From contig JADFDG010000002.1 of assembly GCA_018262975.1 (NCBI GenBank), positions 157,523 through 221,522 on the forward strand: DNA of 64,000 bases, read 5' to 3'. The position numbers and the translations under genes are program-made. The notes below the pieces were generated by a model, which saw only the letters and a list, made by a program, of their open reading frames with translations, ran no database searches and had not been told where the DNA came from. This document shows positions 54,791 through 63,980 of this stretch, piece after piece. This stretch comes from Gammaproteobacteria bacterium (GTDB lineage: Bacteria; Pseudomonadota; Gammaproteobacteria; Pseudomonadales; JADFDG01). Each line of letters opens with the position of its first letter. The stretch's first letter is position 1.

Positions 54791-55381
54791 ATGTCCCTGC
54801 GCCAGGTCCTGCTCGTCTATCTCGGTTCCGGGGCGGCCAGCGGCTACGACATCGTCAAGGGCTTCCAGCGCACCTACGGGCACCTGTGGAACGCCACGTA
54901 CCAGCAGGTCTACCGGGACCTCAACAAGCTGCGCAGCGACGGCCTGATCGAGCAGGAGGTGGTGGAGTCCGGCAACCGGCCGCCACGCAAGGTCTACCGG
55001 CTCAACGACCAGGGCCGGGCCGAACTGGCGCGCTTCATCGCCGAACCGGCGAAGATGCCGCGGGTCAACGATGCCTTCCTGGTGAAGATCGCCTCGGCGC
55101 ACCTGTTCGAGGCCGCCCCGCTGCTGCATGAATTGCGCGAGCGCCGCGAGCACTACCGCCGCTACGTGGCCGACCTCGAACGCTACGATGCCTTCTTCGC
55201 GCAATTGCCGGACAGCGCGCGCGAACTGGTGCGCGGCGCGCACTTCGCGCTGCAGCGCGGGCTGGACATGACGCGCTCGTGGCTGACCTGGTCGGAAGAC
55301 GTCGAACAGTGGCTGCTGCGCCGCGAAGGCGTGGCACCGGTGGCGACGCTGCCCTTCGACGCCTCGCCGCTGCTGCGCTAG
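54791..55381 (+). CDS. PadR-family transcriptional regulator
   Basis: A 196-residue regulator with an N-terminal winged helix: LRQVLLVYLGSGAASGYDIVK, then LWNATYQQVYRDLNKLRSDGLIEQE (quoted in part) and RPPRKVYRLNDQGRAELARF. The C-terminal half is helical (RERREHYRRYVADLERYDAFF) for dimerisation, as in the Vir-type PadR subfamily. The ATG at 54791 gives the normal start; the frame extends to an ATG at 54761. It probably regulates the divergent carotenoid oxygenase through the palindrome. It ends one base before the convergent peroxiredoxin gene. Confidence 0.92.
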   Translation: MSLRQVLLVYLGSGAASGYDIVKGFQRTYGHLWNATYQQVYRDLNKLRSDGLIEQEVVESGNRPPRKVYRLNDQGRAELARFIAEPAKMPRVNDAFLVKIASAHLFEAAPLLHELRERREHYRRYVADLERYDAFFAQLPDSARELVRGAHFALQRGLDMTRSWLTWSEDVEQWLLRREGVAPVATLPFDASPLLR

Positions 55382-55382
55382 T

Positions 55383-55892
55383 TCAGCGCTGCAGCTTCGC
55401 CACGTCGCGCAGCACCTGGCCGGCGTGGGTGCGCGATTCCACGTCCGGATAGTGGTAGACGATCGTCCCCTCGGGATCGATCAGGAAGGTCTCCCGCCCG
55501 GCATACTTCACCGGGCCGAAGCCGCGCAGCACGCCGAACGCCTTCGCCGCCGCACCGTCGGTGTCGGCCAGCAGCGTGAACGGCAAGCCGAGCTGGCGGG
55601 CGAACTCGCGGTGCGATTCGACATCATCGATGCTGACGCCGACCACCACCACGTTCTTCGCCTTCAGCGCCGCGTGGTGGTCACGGAACTGTCTGGCTTC
55701 CTCGGTGCAACCGGGCGTGTTGTTCTTCGGGTAGAAGTACAACGCCACCCACTGGCCGCGCAACGAAGCGAGGTCGAACTCGCGTCCCTGCTGGTCGGGC
55801 AAGCGCACCGTCGGCGCCGGCGCGCCGACCCACTGCGCGGCCCCGGCGGCAGTCGCCAGCAACACGGTGCACAACAGCAGGGCCAGGCGCAT
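55383..55892 (-). CDS. exported peroxiredoxin, BCP/PrxQ-like
   Basis: A 169-residue thiol peroxidase with a signal peptide (MRLALLLCTVLLATAAGAAQ), so it acts in the periplasm. Peroxidatic Cys62 lies in YPKNNTPGCTEEARQF. Typical BCP proteins have a second cysteine five residues later; here it is Arg, so the enzyme is 1-Cys and needs an external thiol reductant. Start at ATG 55892 (an in-frame TTG lies 15 bases upstream). It begins 11 bases after the pilU stop, so it is likely part of the pilT-pilU unit. Confidence 0.92.
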   Translation of the reverse strand: MRLALLLCTVLLATAAGAAQWVGAPAPTVRLPDQQGREFDLASLRGQWVALYFYPKNNTPGCTEEARQFRDHHAALKAKNVVVVGVSIDDVESHREFARQLGLPFTLLADTDGAAAKAFGVLRGFGPVKYAGRETFLIDPEGTIVYHYPDVESRTHAGQVLRDVAKLQR

Positions 55893-55903
55893 GGGCGTGT
55901 TCC

Positions 55904-57049
55904 TCAACGACGACGGATCTGGCCGCCATCCTCGTCATCCTGCAGCGAGAGGCCGCGGGTGGCGCTGTCGAGGTACTTGGCGTCGGTCTCGGCGTTGAGC
56001 TTGATCATCAGGCGCAGGTCGTTCGGCGAGTCCGAGTGGCGGATGGCGTCCTCGTAGGTGATCTCGCCGGCGGTGTACAGGTCGTACAGCGCCTGGTCGA
56101 AAGTCTGCATGCCCAGCTCGCGCGACTTCTTCATCAGCTCCTTGAGCAGGTGCATCTCGCCCTTGCGGATGTGGTCGGACACCAGCGGGGAGTTGAGCAA
56201 TACCTCGATACAGGCGCGGCGACCGTTGCCGTCCGGCGTCGGGATCAATTGTTGCGCGACGATGCCGCGCAGGTTGAGCGACAGGTCCATCAGCAGCTGG
56301 CTGTGACGGTCGGCCGGGAAGAAGTGGATGATGCGGTCCAGCGCCTGGTTGGCGTTGTTGGCGTGCAGCGTGCAGAGCACCAGGTGGCCGGTTTCGGCGA
56401 ACGCGATGGCGTAGTCCATGACCTCGCGGGTACGCACCTCGCCGATGAGGATCACGTCCGGCGCCTGGCGCAGGGTGTTCTTCAGCGCGACGTCGAAGTT
56501 GTCGGTGTCCAGGCCCACCTCGCGCTGGGTGACGATGCAGCCCTGGTGCTGGTGGATGAACTCGATCGGGTCCTCGATGGAAATGATGTGGCCACGCGAG
56601 TTCTTGTTGCGGTGGCCGATCATCGCCGCCAGCGACGTGGACTTGCCGGTGCCGGTGGCGCCCACGAAGATGATGACCCCGCGCTTGGTCATCGCCAGTT
56701 CCTTGATGACTTCCGGCAGCTTCAGGTCATCGACGTTCGGGATGTTGGTCTCGATGCGACGCAGCACCATGCCCACCAGGTTGCGCTGGTGGAAGGCGCT
56801 GACGCGGAAGCGGCCGATGCCGCGCGCGGAGATCGCGAAGTTGCATTCCTTGGTGTCGAGGAATTCCTTGCGCTGCTTCTCGGTCATCACCCCCAGTACG
56901 ATGTCGCGGGTGACGTCCGGCGTCAGCGGCGTCTTGGTGATGGGCACCATCTTGCCGTGCAGCTTCATGCTCGGCGGTACGCCGGCGGTGATGAAAAGGT
57001 CGGAACCGCCCTTCTGCACCAGCACCTTCAGCAGGTCTTCGAATTCCAT
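55904..57049 (-). CDS. pilU: type IV pilus retraction ATPase PilU
   Basis: PilT paralogue that assists pilus retraction at the cell base; 381 residues. Walker A GATGTGKST (130-138), Asp box and AIRIGE-like segment VILIGEVRTREVMDYA, His box HLVLCTLHANNANQALDR, and the PilU-type long acidic C-terminus (SATRGLSLQDDEDGG). It is the second gene after pilT, with 50 bases between them. It belongs with the pilGHIJK-chp genes 25 kb away, which control the pili it retracts. Confidence 0.97.
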   Translation of the reverse strand: MEFEDLLKVLVQKGGSDLFITAGVPPSMKLHGKMVPITKTPLTPDVTRDIVLGVMTEKQRKEFLDTKECNFAISARGIGRFRVSAFHQRNLVGMVLRRIETNIPNVDDLKLPEVIKELAMTKRGVIIFVGATGTGKSTSLAAMIGHRNKNSRGHIISIEDPIEFIHQHQGCIVTQREVGLDTDNFDVALKNTLRQAPDVILIGEVRTREVMDYAIAFAETGHLVLCTLHANNANQALDRIIHFFPADRHSQLLMDLSLNLRGIVAQQLIPTPDGNGRRACIEVLLNSPLVSDHIRKGEMHLLKELMKKSRELGMQTFDQALYDLYTAGEITYEDAIRHSDSPNDLRLMIKLNAETDAKYLDSATRGLSLQDDEDGGQIRRR

Positions 57050-57099
57050 CGCGATTCTCTCTTTATCTGGCCCGTTCCGGGGCCGGTATCAGGCGCGCA

Positions 57100-58134
57100 T
57101 CAGATCGCGTCGGGGTTCTTGGCGTATTCGCGCGCCACGTCGCGGTTGACCACGCCGCCCTGCACCAGCTTCGCCAGGTGCTGGTCGAGCGTCTGCATGC
57201 CGAGCGAACCGCCGGTCTGGATCGCCGAGTACATCTGCGCGACCTTGTTCTCGCGGATCAGGTTGCGGATGGCGGGCGTGCCGATGAGGATCTCGTGCGC
57301 GGCCACGCGGCCGCCGCCGTTCTTCTTCAGCAGCGACTGCGAGATGACCGCCTGCAGGGACTCGGACAACATGCCGCGCACCATTTCCTTTTCCTCGGCC
57401 GGGAACACGTCGATGACGCGGTCCATGGTCTTGGCGGCGGAGGTGGTGTGCAGGGTGCCGAACACCAGGTGGCCCGTTTCCGCGGCGGTCAGCGCCAGGC
57501 GGATGGTTTCCAGGTCACGCATCTCGCCGACGAGGATGATGTCCGGGTCTTCACGCAGTGCCGAGCGCAGCGCTTCCGAGAAGCCGAGGGTGTCGCGGTG
57601 CACCTCGCGCTGGTTCACCAGGCACTTCTTGGACTCGTGCACGAATTCGATCGGGTCCTCGATGGTGAGGATGTGCTCGTAGCGCGTCGAGTTGATGTAG
57701 TCGAGCATCGCCGCCAGCGTGGTGGACTTGCCCGAGCCGGTCGGCCCGGTGACCAGCACGATGCCGCGCGGGATGTCGGAGATCTGCTGGAACACCTTGC
57801 CCATGCCGAGCTGTTCCATGGTCAGGATCTTCGACGGAATGGTCCGGAACACGGCGCCGGCGCCGCGGTTCTGGTTGAAGGCGTTGACGCGGAAGCGCGC
57901 CACGCCGGGCACCTCGAACGAGAAGTCGGTCTCGAGGAACTCCTCGTAGTCCTTGCGCTGCTTGTCGTTCATGATGTCGTAGATCAGCGCGTGGACTTCC
58001 TTGTGCGCGAGCGGCGGCAGGTTGATCCGGCGCACGTCGCCGTCCACGCGGATCATCGGCGGCAGGCCGGCCGAGAGGTGAAGGTCCGACGCGCCGTTCT
58101 TCGCGCTGAACGCGAGCAGTTCGGTGATATCCAT
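57100..58134 (-). CDS. pilT: type IV pilus retraction ATPase PilT
   Basis: Hexameric retraction motor powering twitching motility; 344 residues. Walker A GPTGSGKST (130-138), IILVGEMRDLETIRLALTAAE (partly quoted), HLVFGTLHTTSAAKTMDR and the C-terminal signature AIRNLIRENK. AGGAAG lies seven bases before the ATG. It is divergent from yggS across 139 bases, the usual arrangement in pseudomonads. TTGCTG and GATTAC on the minus strand of that gap are weak promoter candidates. Confidence 0.98.
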   Translation of the reverse strand: MDITELLAFSAKNGASDLHLSAGLPPMIRVDGDVRRINLPPLAHKEVHALIYDIMNDKQRKDYEEFLETDFSFEVPGVARFRVNAFNQNRGAGAVFRTIPSKILTMEQLGMGKVFQQISDIPRGIVLVTGPTGSGKSTTLAAMLDYINSTRYEHILTIEDPIEFVHESKKCLVNQREVHRDTLGFSEALRSALREDPDIILVGEMRDLETIRLALTAAETGHLVFGTLHTTSAAKTMDRVIDVFPAEEKEMVRGMLSESLQAVISQSLLKKNGGGRVAAHEILIGTPAIRNLIRENKVAQMYSAIQTGGSLGMQTLDQHLAKLVQGGVVNRDVAREYAKNPDAI

Positions 58135-58273
58135 GGGAAGACTTCCTGTTCCGGGGCCGGCGGGGGGCTGGGCGCCCCGCGTGCCGCAGTGCTGTAATCT
58201 GTTGTTCTGCTTGCTGTTGTGGCGGGCAGCAAGCCACTGACATTACCCCGACCCCCCCTGCGCCATCAACCTT

Positions 58274-58990
58274 ATGCCTGATGCCGACCGCCCGCTCGAC
58301 CAGCGCCTGTCCGACCTGCACGCCCGCATCCGGGCCGCCTGCCTGGCCGCCGGCCGCGACCCCGGGTCCTGCCGGCTGCTGGCGGTGAGCAAGACCCGCG
58401 ACGCCGGGGAGATCCGCGCCCTGCACGCGCTCGGGCAGGCCGACTTCGGCGAGAACTACGTGCAGGAGGCGCTGCCGAAGATCGCGGCGCTGGCCGGCAG
58501 CGGCATCCGCTGGCACCTGATCGGCCCGCTGCAGTCGAACAAGACCCGCGAGGTGGCCGGACACTTCGACTGGGTGCACAGCCTGGACCGCGAGAAGATC
58601 GCCCGGCGCCTCAATGACCAGCGACCGGCGCACCTGCCGCCGCTGCAGGTCTGCATCCAGGTGAACATCGACGACGAGGACTCCAAGAGCGGCCTCGCCC
58701 CCGGCGAGGTCGAGGCCCTGGCCCGGGTGGTGGCCGGGCTGCCACGGCTGCGCCTGCGCGGCCTGATGACCATTCCCCGTCCGGACCAGCCGGCCGGCCA
58801 TGGCAGCGCCTACGCCCGCCTTGCACAGACGATGCAGCATTTAGCAGGTACCATACCGGGCCTTGACCGGGCCGCCTTCGACACCCTGTCGATGGGCATG
58901 TCGGACGATTTCGAGGCCGCCATTGCCCACGGTGCCACCTGGGTGCGTATCGGCACCGCCCTGTTCGGCCCGCGTCCGCCCCGTCCCTGA
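58274..58990 (+). CDS. yggS: PLP homeostasis protein YggS/PLPBP
   Basis: A 238-residue, single-domain PLP-binding TIM barrel that buffers free pyridoxal phosphate and affects amino-acid pools; no enzymatic activity is known. LLAVSKTRDAGEIRALHALG contains the PLP lysine. FGENYVQEALPKI, WHLIGPLQSNKTREV, QVNIDDEDSKSGLAPGEV, LRGLMTIP and SMGMSDDFEAAIAHGATWVRIG (partly quoted) complete the family pattern. It starts the yggS-proC-yggT-yggU unit. Confidence 0.97.
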   Translation: MPDADRPLDQRLSDLHARIRAACLAAGRDPGSCRLLAVSKTRDAGEIRALHALGQADFGENYVQEALPKIAALAGSGIRWHLIGPLQSNKTREVAGHFDWVHSLDREKIARRLNDQRPAHLPPLQVCIQVNIDDEDSKSGLAPGEVEALARVVAGLPRLRLRGLMTIPRPDQPAGHGSAYARLAQTMQHLAGTIPGLDRAAFDTLSMGMSDDFEAAIAHGATWVRIGTALFGPRPPRP

Positions 58991-59005
58991 TCGCCCGGAG
59001 AGACC

Positions 59006-59827
59006 ATGACCGACAAGCAGTCCGCCCGCATCGCCTTCATCGGCGCCGGCAACATGGCCACCGCCCTGGTCGGCGGCATGCTGGCGCGCGGCTTCACGCC
59101 GGACCGGGTCACGCTCACCGACATCAGCACCGAGCGCCTGGACATGCTGGCCCGCCAGTACGGCGTCAAGGTCACCACCGACAACGCCGCGGCGGCCGCC
59201 GATGCCGACGTGATCCTGTTCGCGGTGAAGCCGCAGCAGATGGCCGAGGTATGTACTGCACTCGCACCGGTGGTGCGCGCACGCAAACCGCTGGTGGTGT
59301 CGATCGCCGCCGGCACCACCATCGCGAAGCTGCAGGGCTGGCTCGGCCAGGACACCGCCGTGGTGCGCTGCATGCCCAACACCCCGGCACTGGTACAGGC
59401 CGGCGCCACCGGCCTTTACGCCAGCCCGCAGGTCAGCGATGCGCAGCGCACGCTGGCGCACGCCATGCTCGACGCCGTCGGCATCGCCCTGTGGCTGGAC
59501 GCCGAGGACCAGCTCGACGCGGTCACCGCGCTGTCCGGCTCCGGCCCTGCCTATTTCTTCCTGGTGATGGAAGCGATGATCGCCGCCGGCCGCGCGCTGG
59601 GGCTCGATGAAAACCTCGCCCGCCAGCTGACGCTGCAGACCGCGCTGGGCTCGGCGCAGATGGCGGTGAGCAGCGACGACGACCCGTCCGAACTGCGCCG
59701 CAAGGTCACCAGCCCGGGCGGCACCACGCAGGCGGCGCTCAATGTGTTCGAGTCCGAGCGTACCCGCGACATCTTCCTCAAGGCCTTGCTGGCCGCGCGC
59801 GACCGCTCGCGCGAACTGGCCGGCTGA
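59006..59827 (+). CDS. proC: pyrroline-5-carboxylate reductase
   Basis: Last step of proline synthesis, reducing P5C with NAD(P)H. 273 residues: the Rossmann start IAFIGAGNMATALVGGMLARGF, ILFAVKPQQMAEV, VRCMPNTPALVQAGATGLYA, LDAVTALSGSGPAYFFLVMEAM (in part) and the C-terminal VTSPGGTTQAALN. It lies 15 bases after yggS. A GGAGAGACC stretch before the ATG provides a ribosome-binding site. Confidence 0.98.
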   Translation: MTDKQSARIAFIGAGNMATALVGGMLARGFTPDRVTLTDISTERLDMLARQYGVKVTTDNAAAAADADVILFAVKPQQMAEVCTALAPVVRARKPLVVSIAAGTTIAKLQGWLGQDTAVVRCMPNTPALVQAGATGLYASPQVSDAQRTLAHAMLDAVGIALWLDAEDQLDAVTALSGSGPAYFFLVMEAMIAAGRALGLDENLARQLTLQTALGSAQMAVSSDDDPSELRRKVTSPGGTTQAALNVFESERTRDIFLKALLAARDRSRELAG

Positions 59828-59841
59828 CGGGAGGCAGGACC

Positions 59842-60414
59842 ATGGAAACCATGAACGACATCGGCCAGCTGGTTGTCCGCACGCTGTTCGACGTGGCGAT
59901 CATCCTTGTGCTGCTGCGCCTGCTGCTGCAGTTGTTCCGCGCCGACTTCTACAACCCGATCTCGCAGGCCGTGGTGCGCGCCACCTCGTTCCTGGATCCA
60001 CTGCGCAAGGTGCTGGGCGCCCGCGGCGGCCTCGACCTCACCACCCTGGTGGCGCTGGTCGTCCTGAAGATGGCGCAACTGGCCGTGCTTTACGCCATGG
60101 CGCACGGGGTAACCCCGGGGCCGGTCTTCCTGCTGGCCACCAGCGGCCTGTCGCTGGTATCGCTGCTGCTCAAGGTGTTCTTCTGGTCGATCATCGCCTC
60201 GGTGGTGGTCAGCTGGCTGGCCCCGGACGGCCGCAGCCCGGCCACGCAACTGCTGTGGAGCCTGACCGAGCCGCTGCTGGCGCCGGCGCGCCGGCTGCTG
60301 CCGCCGCTGGGTGGCCTGGACTTCTCGCCGATCATCGTGCTGCTGCTGATCAACATCCTCGATGACTACGGCGTGCCGGCCCTCGCCGGCCTCGTGCAGC
60401 GCGCACTGTTCTGA
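59842..60414 (+). CDS. yggT: YggT family inner-membrane protein
   Basis: 190 residues with two YGGT repeats. Membrane segments lie near residues 10-30, 62-82, 88-115 and 155-178. Each repeat ends with a characteristic loop: LFRADFYNPISQAVVRATSFLDPLRK and PDGRSPATQLLWSLTEPLLAPARRLLPP (both partly quoted). The family is linked to cell-shape or division and to osmotic stress in other bacteria; the exact function is unknown. The 2-3-base gaps to neighbours show an operon. Confidence 0.95.
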   Translation: METMNDIGQLVVRTLFDVAIILVLLRLLLQLFRADFYNPISQAVVRATSFLDPLRKVLGARGGLDLTTLVALVVLKMAQLAVLYAMAHGVTPGPVFLLATSGLSLVSLLLKVFFWSIIASVVVSWLAPDGRSPATQLLWSLTEPLLAPARRLLPPLGGLDFSPIIVLLLINILDDYGVPALAGLVQRALF

Positions 60415-60417
60415 GGC

Positions 60418-60711
60418 ATGACCGCGCCGGCGCGCTGGGACGGCGACGACCTGCTGCTGCGGGTCTACGCCCAGCCGCGCGCCTCGCGTGACGAGATTGC
60501 CGGGCTGCATGGCGATGCGCTTAAAATCCGGGTCGCGGCGCCACCGGTGGACGGGGAAGCCAACGAGGCGCTGTGCCGATTCCTGGCACGCGCCTGCGGC
60601 GTGGCCCGCAGCGCGGTGAGCGTGCAGTCGGGGGAAACGGGACGCAACAAGACGGTGCGCATCCGCGCGCCGGAAAAATTGCCGGAAGCCTTCGGCATTG
60701 CGCCGCGCTGA
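60418..60711 (+). CDS. yggU: DUF167 protein YggU
   Basis: 97 residues, small alpha/beta protein of the DUF167 (YggU) family. [54 protein letters not shown] and GRNKTVRI are the typical strands and helices. The function is unknown. It is nearly always found after yggT, as here. Confidence 0.95.
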   Translation: MTAPARWDGDDLLLRVYAQPRASRDEIAGLHGDALKIRVAAPPVDGEANEALCRFLARACGVARSAVSVQSGETGRNKTVRIRAPEKLPEAFGIAPR

Positions 60712-60733
60712 GCGCGGCAAAGGGAGACAGGAC

Positions 60734-62683
60734 GTGTCGGAAGCCCAGTTCACGCGCCAGGTGCTGGCGTTCAACGAGTGGAAGAGGGACATCATCCGCG
60801 AGGCGGTCCGCTTCCGTAACTGGCTGAACGAGCATCACCTGATGACCGACGATCTGAAGGAACAGATCGAGGAAGCCCTGCACCAGCTCATCTCCGACCA
60901 GATCACCGTGGCCTTCGCCGGCGAGTTCTCGCGCGGCAAGACCGAGCTCATCAACGCGCTGTTCTTCTCGCAGTACGGCCGCCGCGTGCTGCCGTCCACC
61001 ATCGGCCGCACCACCATGTGCCCGACGGAACTGTTCTACGACCGCCGCCTCGACAAGTCCTACATCCGCCTGCTGCCGGTGGAGACGCGCGCCAGCAACG
61101 TCAGCATCGACAGCTTCAAGCGCCTGCCGGACAAGTGGAAGCACATCGACCTCGACCCCAACGACCCGGACGCCATGAGCAAGGCGTTCTCGGAAGTGGC
61201 GGCCACCAAGATCGTCACCGGCGACGTCGCCGCGAAGTTCGGCTTCGACGTGGATGCCCTCGAGCCGGCGCACGACGGCCGCTTCAGCATCCCGGCCTGG
61301 CGCCACGCGCTGATCAGCTTCCGCCACCCGCTGCTGCAGGAAGGCCTGAACATCGTCGACACGCCGGGGTTGAACGCGCTCGGCTATGAACCGGAACTGA
61401 CGCTGAGCCTGCTGCCGGAAGCGCAGGCCATCATCTTCATGCTCAGCGCCGACACCGGCGTCACCGCCACCGACCTCGAGATCTGGAAGGAACACATCTC
61501 CCACCTCGGCGGGCGCCTGCACAAGGGCCTGTTCGTGGTGATCAACAAGATCGACCTGGTGTGGGACGACATCGAGGGCGAGGCGCACGTGCAGCGCTCC
61601 ATCGAGAAGATCCGCAAGCTGTCCTCGCAGCAGCTCGGCGTCGAGCCCGACAAGGTCATCGCGCTGTCGGCCAAGATGGGCCTGCGCGCGAAGATGGACC
61701 GCGATGGCGACCTGCTGGCGCGCTCCTGCCTGGACCAGCTCGAGGACCTGATCGCCGGCGGCATCATCGCCGAGAAGGAGCGCCTGCTGCAGGCAACGCT
61801 GGTGCGCTCGCTGTTCGGCCTGATCCAGGATGCCCGCGACGCGCTGGGCAACCGCGTCGATGCCATGCGCGAGCAGCGCACCGCGCTGGCCGACAACATC
61901 GCCGACTCGCAGAGCGAACTGGTGGCGCTCACGCGTCGCACCAAGCAGGAGCAGGCGTTCTTCCAGCGCGCGCAGATCGTGCTGAAGAGCGGTCGCGCGC
62001 TCATCGAGACGCGCCTGCCGGTATTGCTGTCCTGCGTCGGCGCCGAGCGGCTGCGCGAGCACTATGGCGTGGCCAAGACCAGCCTGGAGCGCAGCTGGAC
62101 GGCCGGTGGCGTCAACGAGGCCATCGACCAGTTCTTCGCGGCCCTCGAGCAGGACCTGCAGAAACTCGACAGCGAGGCCGGCAACATGGCCCGCGAGATC
62201 CAGAAGTTCTACACCGACTGCCGCGCCGAGGGACTGATCGGTGACATGAAGGTCCCGGAGTTCAGTGCGAAGGAACAACTGGAGGCGCTGGAGCAGCTGC
62301 ACTCGCAGTCCGGCCGCTACCAGTTGCGCCTGACCCGCCTGGCCAGCGGCCAGGGCAAGGAAGGCGTGCGCTTCTTCAACGCGCTGGCCGAGAAGGCGCG
62401 CGACATCTACGTGTCGGCCGGCCGCAACGCGCAGCACTGGTGCAAGGATGCCCTCAACCCGGTGATCCAGAAGGCGGTGGCCCGTCGCAACCTGCTCGGC
62501 GAGCAGATGCAGCAGCTGTCGAAGCTGTCCGCCGCCGGCCAGACCGGCCAGCAGCGGCTGGCCGAGGCCGAGCGCATGCTCGGCGACCTCGAGCGCCAGT
62601 TCGCCATCCTCGACAACAGCCTGCAGGTGCTCAAGCGGCCGGCGCCACAGATCGAGGTCAACCGCATCGTCACCCTCGACTGA
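60734..62683 (+). CDS. dynamin-like GTPase
   Basis: 649 residues. G1 (Walker A) G63EFSRGKT70, G3 D209TPG212 and G4 N271KID274 are all present. G2 threonines occur in [13 protein letters not shown]. Two helical regions follow: residues about 330-450 ([18 protein letters not shown]) and 470-640 ([33 protein letters not shown]), as in bacterial dynamin-like proteins. No clear membrane insertion loop. Such proteins remodel membranes or protect the envelope from phage, antibiotics or pore formation. The GTG start at 60734 has GGGAG eight bases ahead and lies 22 bases after yggU. Comparable genes occur at this locus in relatives, but function is unproven. Confidence 0.9.
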   Translation: MSEAQFTRQVLAFNEWKRDIIREAVRFRNWLNEHHLMTDDLKEQIEEALHQLISDQITVAFAGEFSRGKTELINALFFSQYGRRVLPSTIGRTTMCPTELFYDRRLDKSYIRLLPVETRASNVSIDSFKRLPDKWKHIDLDPNDPDAMSKAFSEVAATKIVTGDVAAKFGFDVDALEPAHDGRFSIPAWRHALISFRHPLLQEGLNIVDTPGLNALGYEPELTLSLLPEAQAIIFMLSADTGVTATDLEIWKEHISHLGGRLHKGLFVVINKIDLVWDDIEGEAHVQRSIEKIRKLSSQQLGVEPDKVIALSAKMGLRAKMDRDGDLLARSCLDQLEDLIAGGIIAEKERLLQATLVRSLFGLIQDARDALGNRVDAMREQRTALADNIADSQSELVALTRRTKQEQAFFQRAQIVLKSGRALIETRLPVLLSCVGAERLREHYGVAKTSLERSWTAGGVNEAIDQFFAALEQDLQKLDSEAGNMAREIQKFYTDCRAEGLIGDMKVPEFSAKEQLEALEQLHSQSGRYQLRLTRLASGQGKEGVRFFNALAEKARDIYVSAGRNAQHWCKDALNPVIQKAVARRNLLGEQMQQLSKLSAAGQTGQQRLAEAERMLGDLERQFAILDNSLQVLKRPAPQIEVNRIVTLD

Positions 62684-62703
62684 CCCGCCCGGCTCTTCGT
62701 CGC

Positions 62704-62752
62704 GAGGGGGCCATGCCCCCGACCGGCATTGATATCGGGGGCATGGCCCCTC
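62704..62752. repeat. dispersed GC palindrome, locus C (two inverted copies)
   Basis: GAGGGGGCCATGCCCCCG (62704-62721) and the near reverse complement CGGGGGCATGGCCCCTC (62736-62752, one C shorter) face each other across 14 bases, 20 bases after the dynamin-like gene stop. CTTCGT and TCTCTAC flank the copies, as at locus B/A. The mirror order differs from locus A, where the CAT-strand copy comes first. May form a 17-bp stem with a 14-base loop. Confidence 0.85.
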
Positions 62753-62757
62753 TCTAC

Positions 62758-62792
62758 AAGGGGAGCGGCGCCGTATAATCGCCACTCCCCTT
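62758..62792 (+). promoter_or_regulatory. metX promoter with TATAAT inside an inverted repeat
   Basis: AAGGGGAG (62758-62765) and CTCCCCTT (62785-62792) are perfect 8-bp arms. TATAAT, a consensus -10, lies between them at 62774-62779. The start of metX is 27 bases after the -10. No clear -35 is seen. The repeat suggests a regulator-binding site for methionine genes, or a 5' hairpin. Confidence 0.6.
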
Positions 62793-62806
62793 CGTGAGTC
62801 CCCGCA

Positions 62807-63979
62807 ATGCCCGAGGTCATCCCCGCCGATTCCGTCGGCATCGTCGTGCCGCAGACCGCGCACTTCGACGAGCCGCTCGCGCTGGAGTGCAACCGCACCC
62901 TGGCGGGGTACGACCTCGTGTACGAGACCTACGGCACGCTGAACGCCGACGCCTCCAACGCGGTGCTGATCTGCCACGCGCTGTCCGGCAGCCACCACGC
63001 CGCCGGCTACCACTCGGCCGCGGACAAGAAGCCGGGCTGGTGGGACCTGTGCATCGGCCCCGGCAAGCCCATCGACACCGATCGTTTCTTCGTGGTCTGC
63101 CCCAACAACCTCGGCAGCTGCTACGGCTCCACCGGCCCGACTTCCCTGAACCCGGACACCGGCCGCCCCTGGGGCGCGGACTTCCCGCTGATGACGGTGA
63201 AGGACTGGGTGAAGTCTCAGGCCCGCCTGGCCGACCGCCTGGGCATCCGCCGCTGGGCGGCCGTGGTCGGCGGCAGCCTGGGCGGCATGCAGGCGCTGCA
63301 GTGGAGCATCGATTTCCCGGACCGCGTGCGCCACGCGCTGGTGATCGCCTCGGCACCGAAACTGTCCGCGCAGAACATCGGCTTCAACGAGGTGGCCCGC
63401 CAGGCCATCCTCAACGACCCCGGCTTCCACAACGGCCACTACTACGCGCACGACACCGTGCCGAAGCAGGGGCTGATCCTCGCGCGCATGGTGGGGCACA
63501 TCACCTACCTCAGCGACGAGGCGATGAAGCAGAAATTCGGCCGCGACCTGCAGAGCGGCAAGTTCCAGTTCGGCTTCGACGTCGAGTTCCAGGTGGAGAG
63601 TTACCTGCGCCACCAGGGCGAGCAGTTCTCGAAGTTCTTCGACGCCAACACCTACCTGCTGATGACCAAGGCGCTGGACTACTTCGACCCGGCCCGTGAT
63701 TTCGGCAACGACCTGGTCAAGGCGCTGGCGCATGTCCAGGCCTCGTACTTCGTGGCGTCGTTCACCACCGACTGGCGTTTCTCGCCGGAGCGTTCGCGCG
63801 AGATCGTCAACGCGCTGCTCAAGAACCGCAAGAACGTCAGTTACGCCGAGATCGATGCACCGCAGGGCCACGACTCCTTCCTGCTGGACAACGAGCGTTA
63901 CCTGGCGCTGTTCCGCGCCTACATGGGTCGCATCGCCGGCGAGACCGGCGCCGCGCCGGCCGCCACGGGAGCCGCCTGA
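62807..63979 (+). CDS. metX: homoserine O-acyltransferase MetX
   Basis: Activates homoserine with an acyl group for methionine synthesis. 390 residues, alpha/beta hydrolase fold. Catalytic Ser157 in [16 protein letters not shown]; the C-terminal Asp/His in [14 protein letters not shown] and [29 protein letters not shown] and [20 protein letters not shown] match MetX rather than MetA. Gammaproteobacterial members with metW downstream often use succinyl-CoA; acetyl versus succinyl cannot be settled here. It links to the metK-ahcY-metF operon at 6-10 kb. Confidence 0.96.
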   Translation: MPEVIPADSVGIVVPQTAHFDEPLALECNRTLAGYDLVYETYGTLNADASNAVLICHALSGSHHAAGYHSAADKKPGWWDLCIGPGKPIDTDRFFVVCPNNLGSCYGSTGPTSLNPDTGRPWGADFPLMTVKDWVKSQARLADRLGIRRWAAVVGGSLGGMQALQWSIDFPDRVRHALVIASAPKLSAQNIGFNEVARQAILNDPGFHNGHYYAHDTVPKQGLILARMVGHITYLSDEAMKQKFGRDLQSGKFQFGFDVEFQVESYLRHQGEQFSKFFDANTYLLMTKALDYFDPARDFGNDLVKALAHVQASYFVASFTTDWRFSPERSREIVNALLKNRKNVSYAEIDAPQGHDSFLLDNERYLALFRAYMGRIAGETGAAPAATGAA

Positions 63980-63980
63980 C

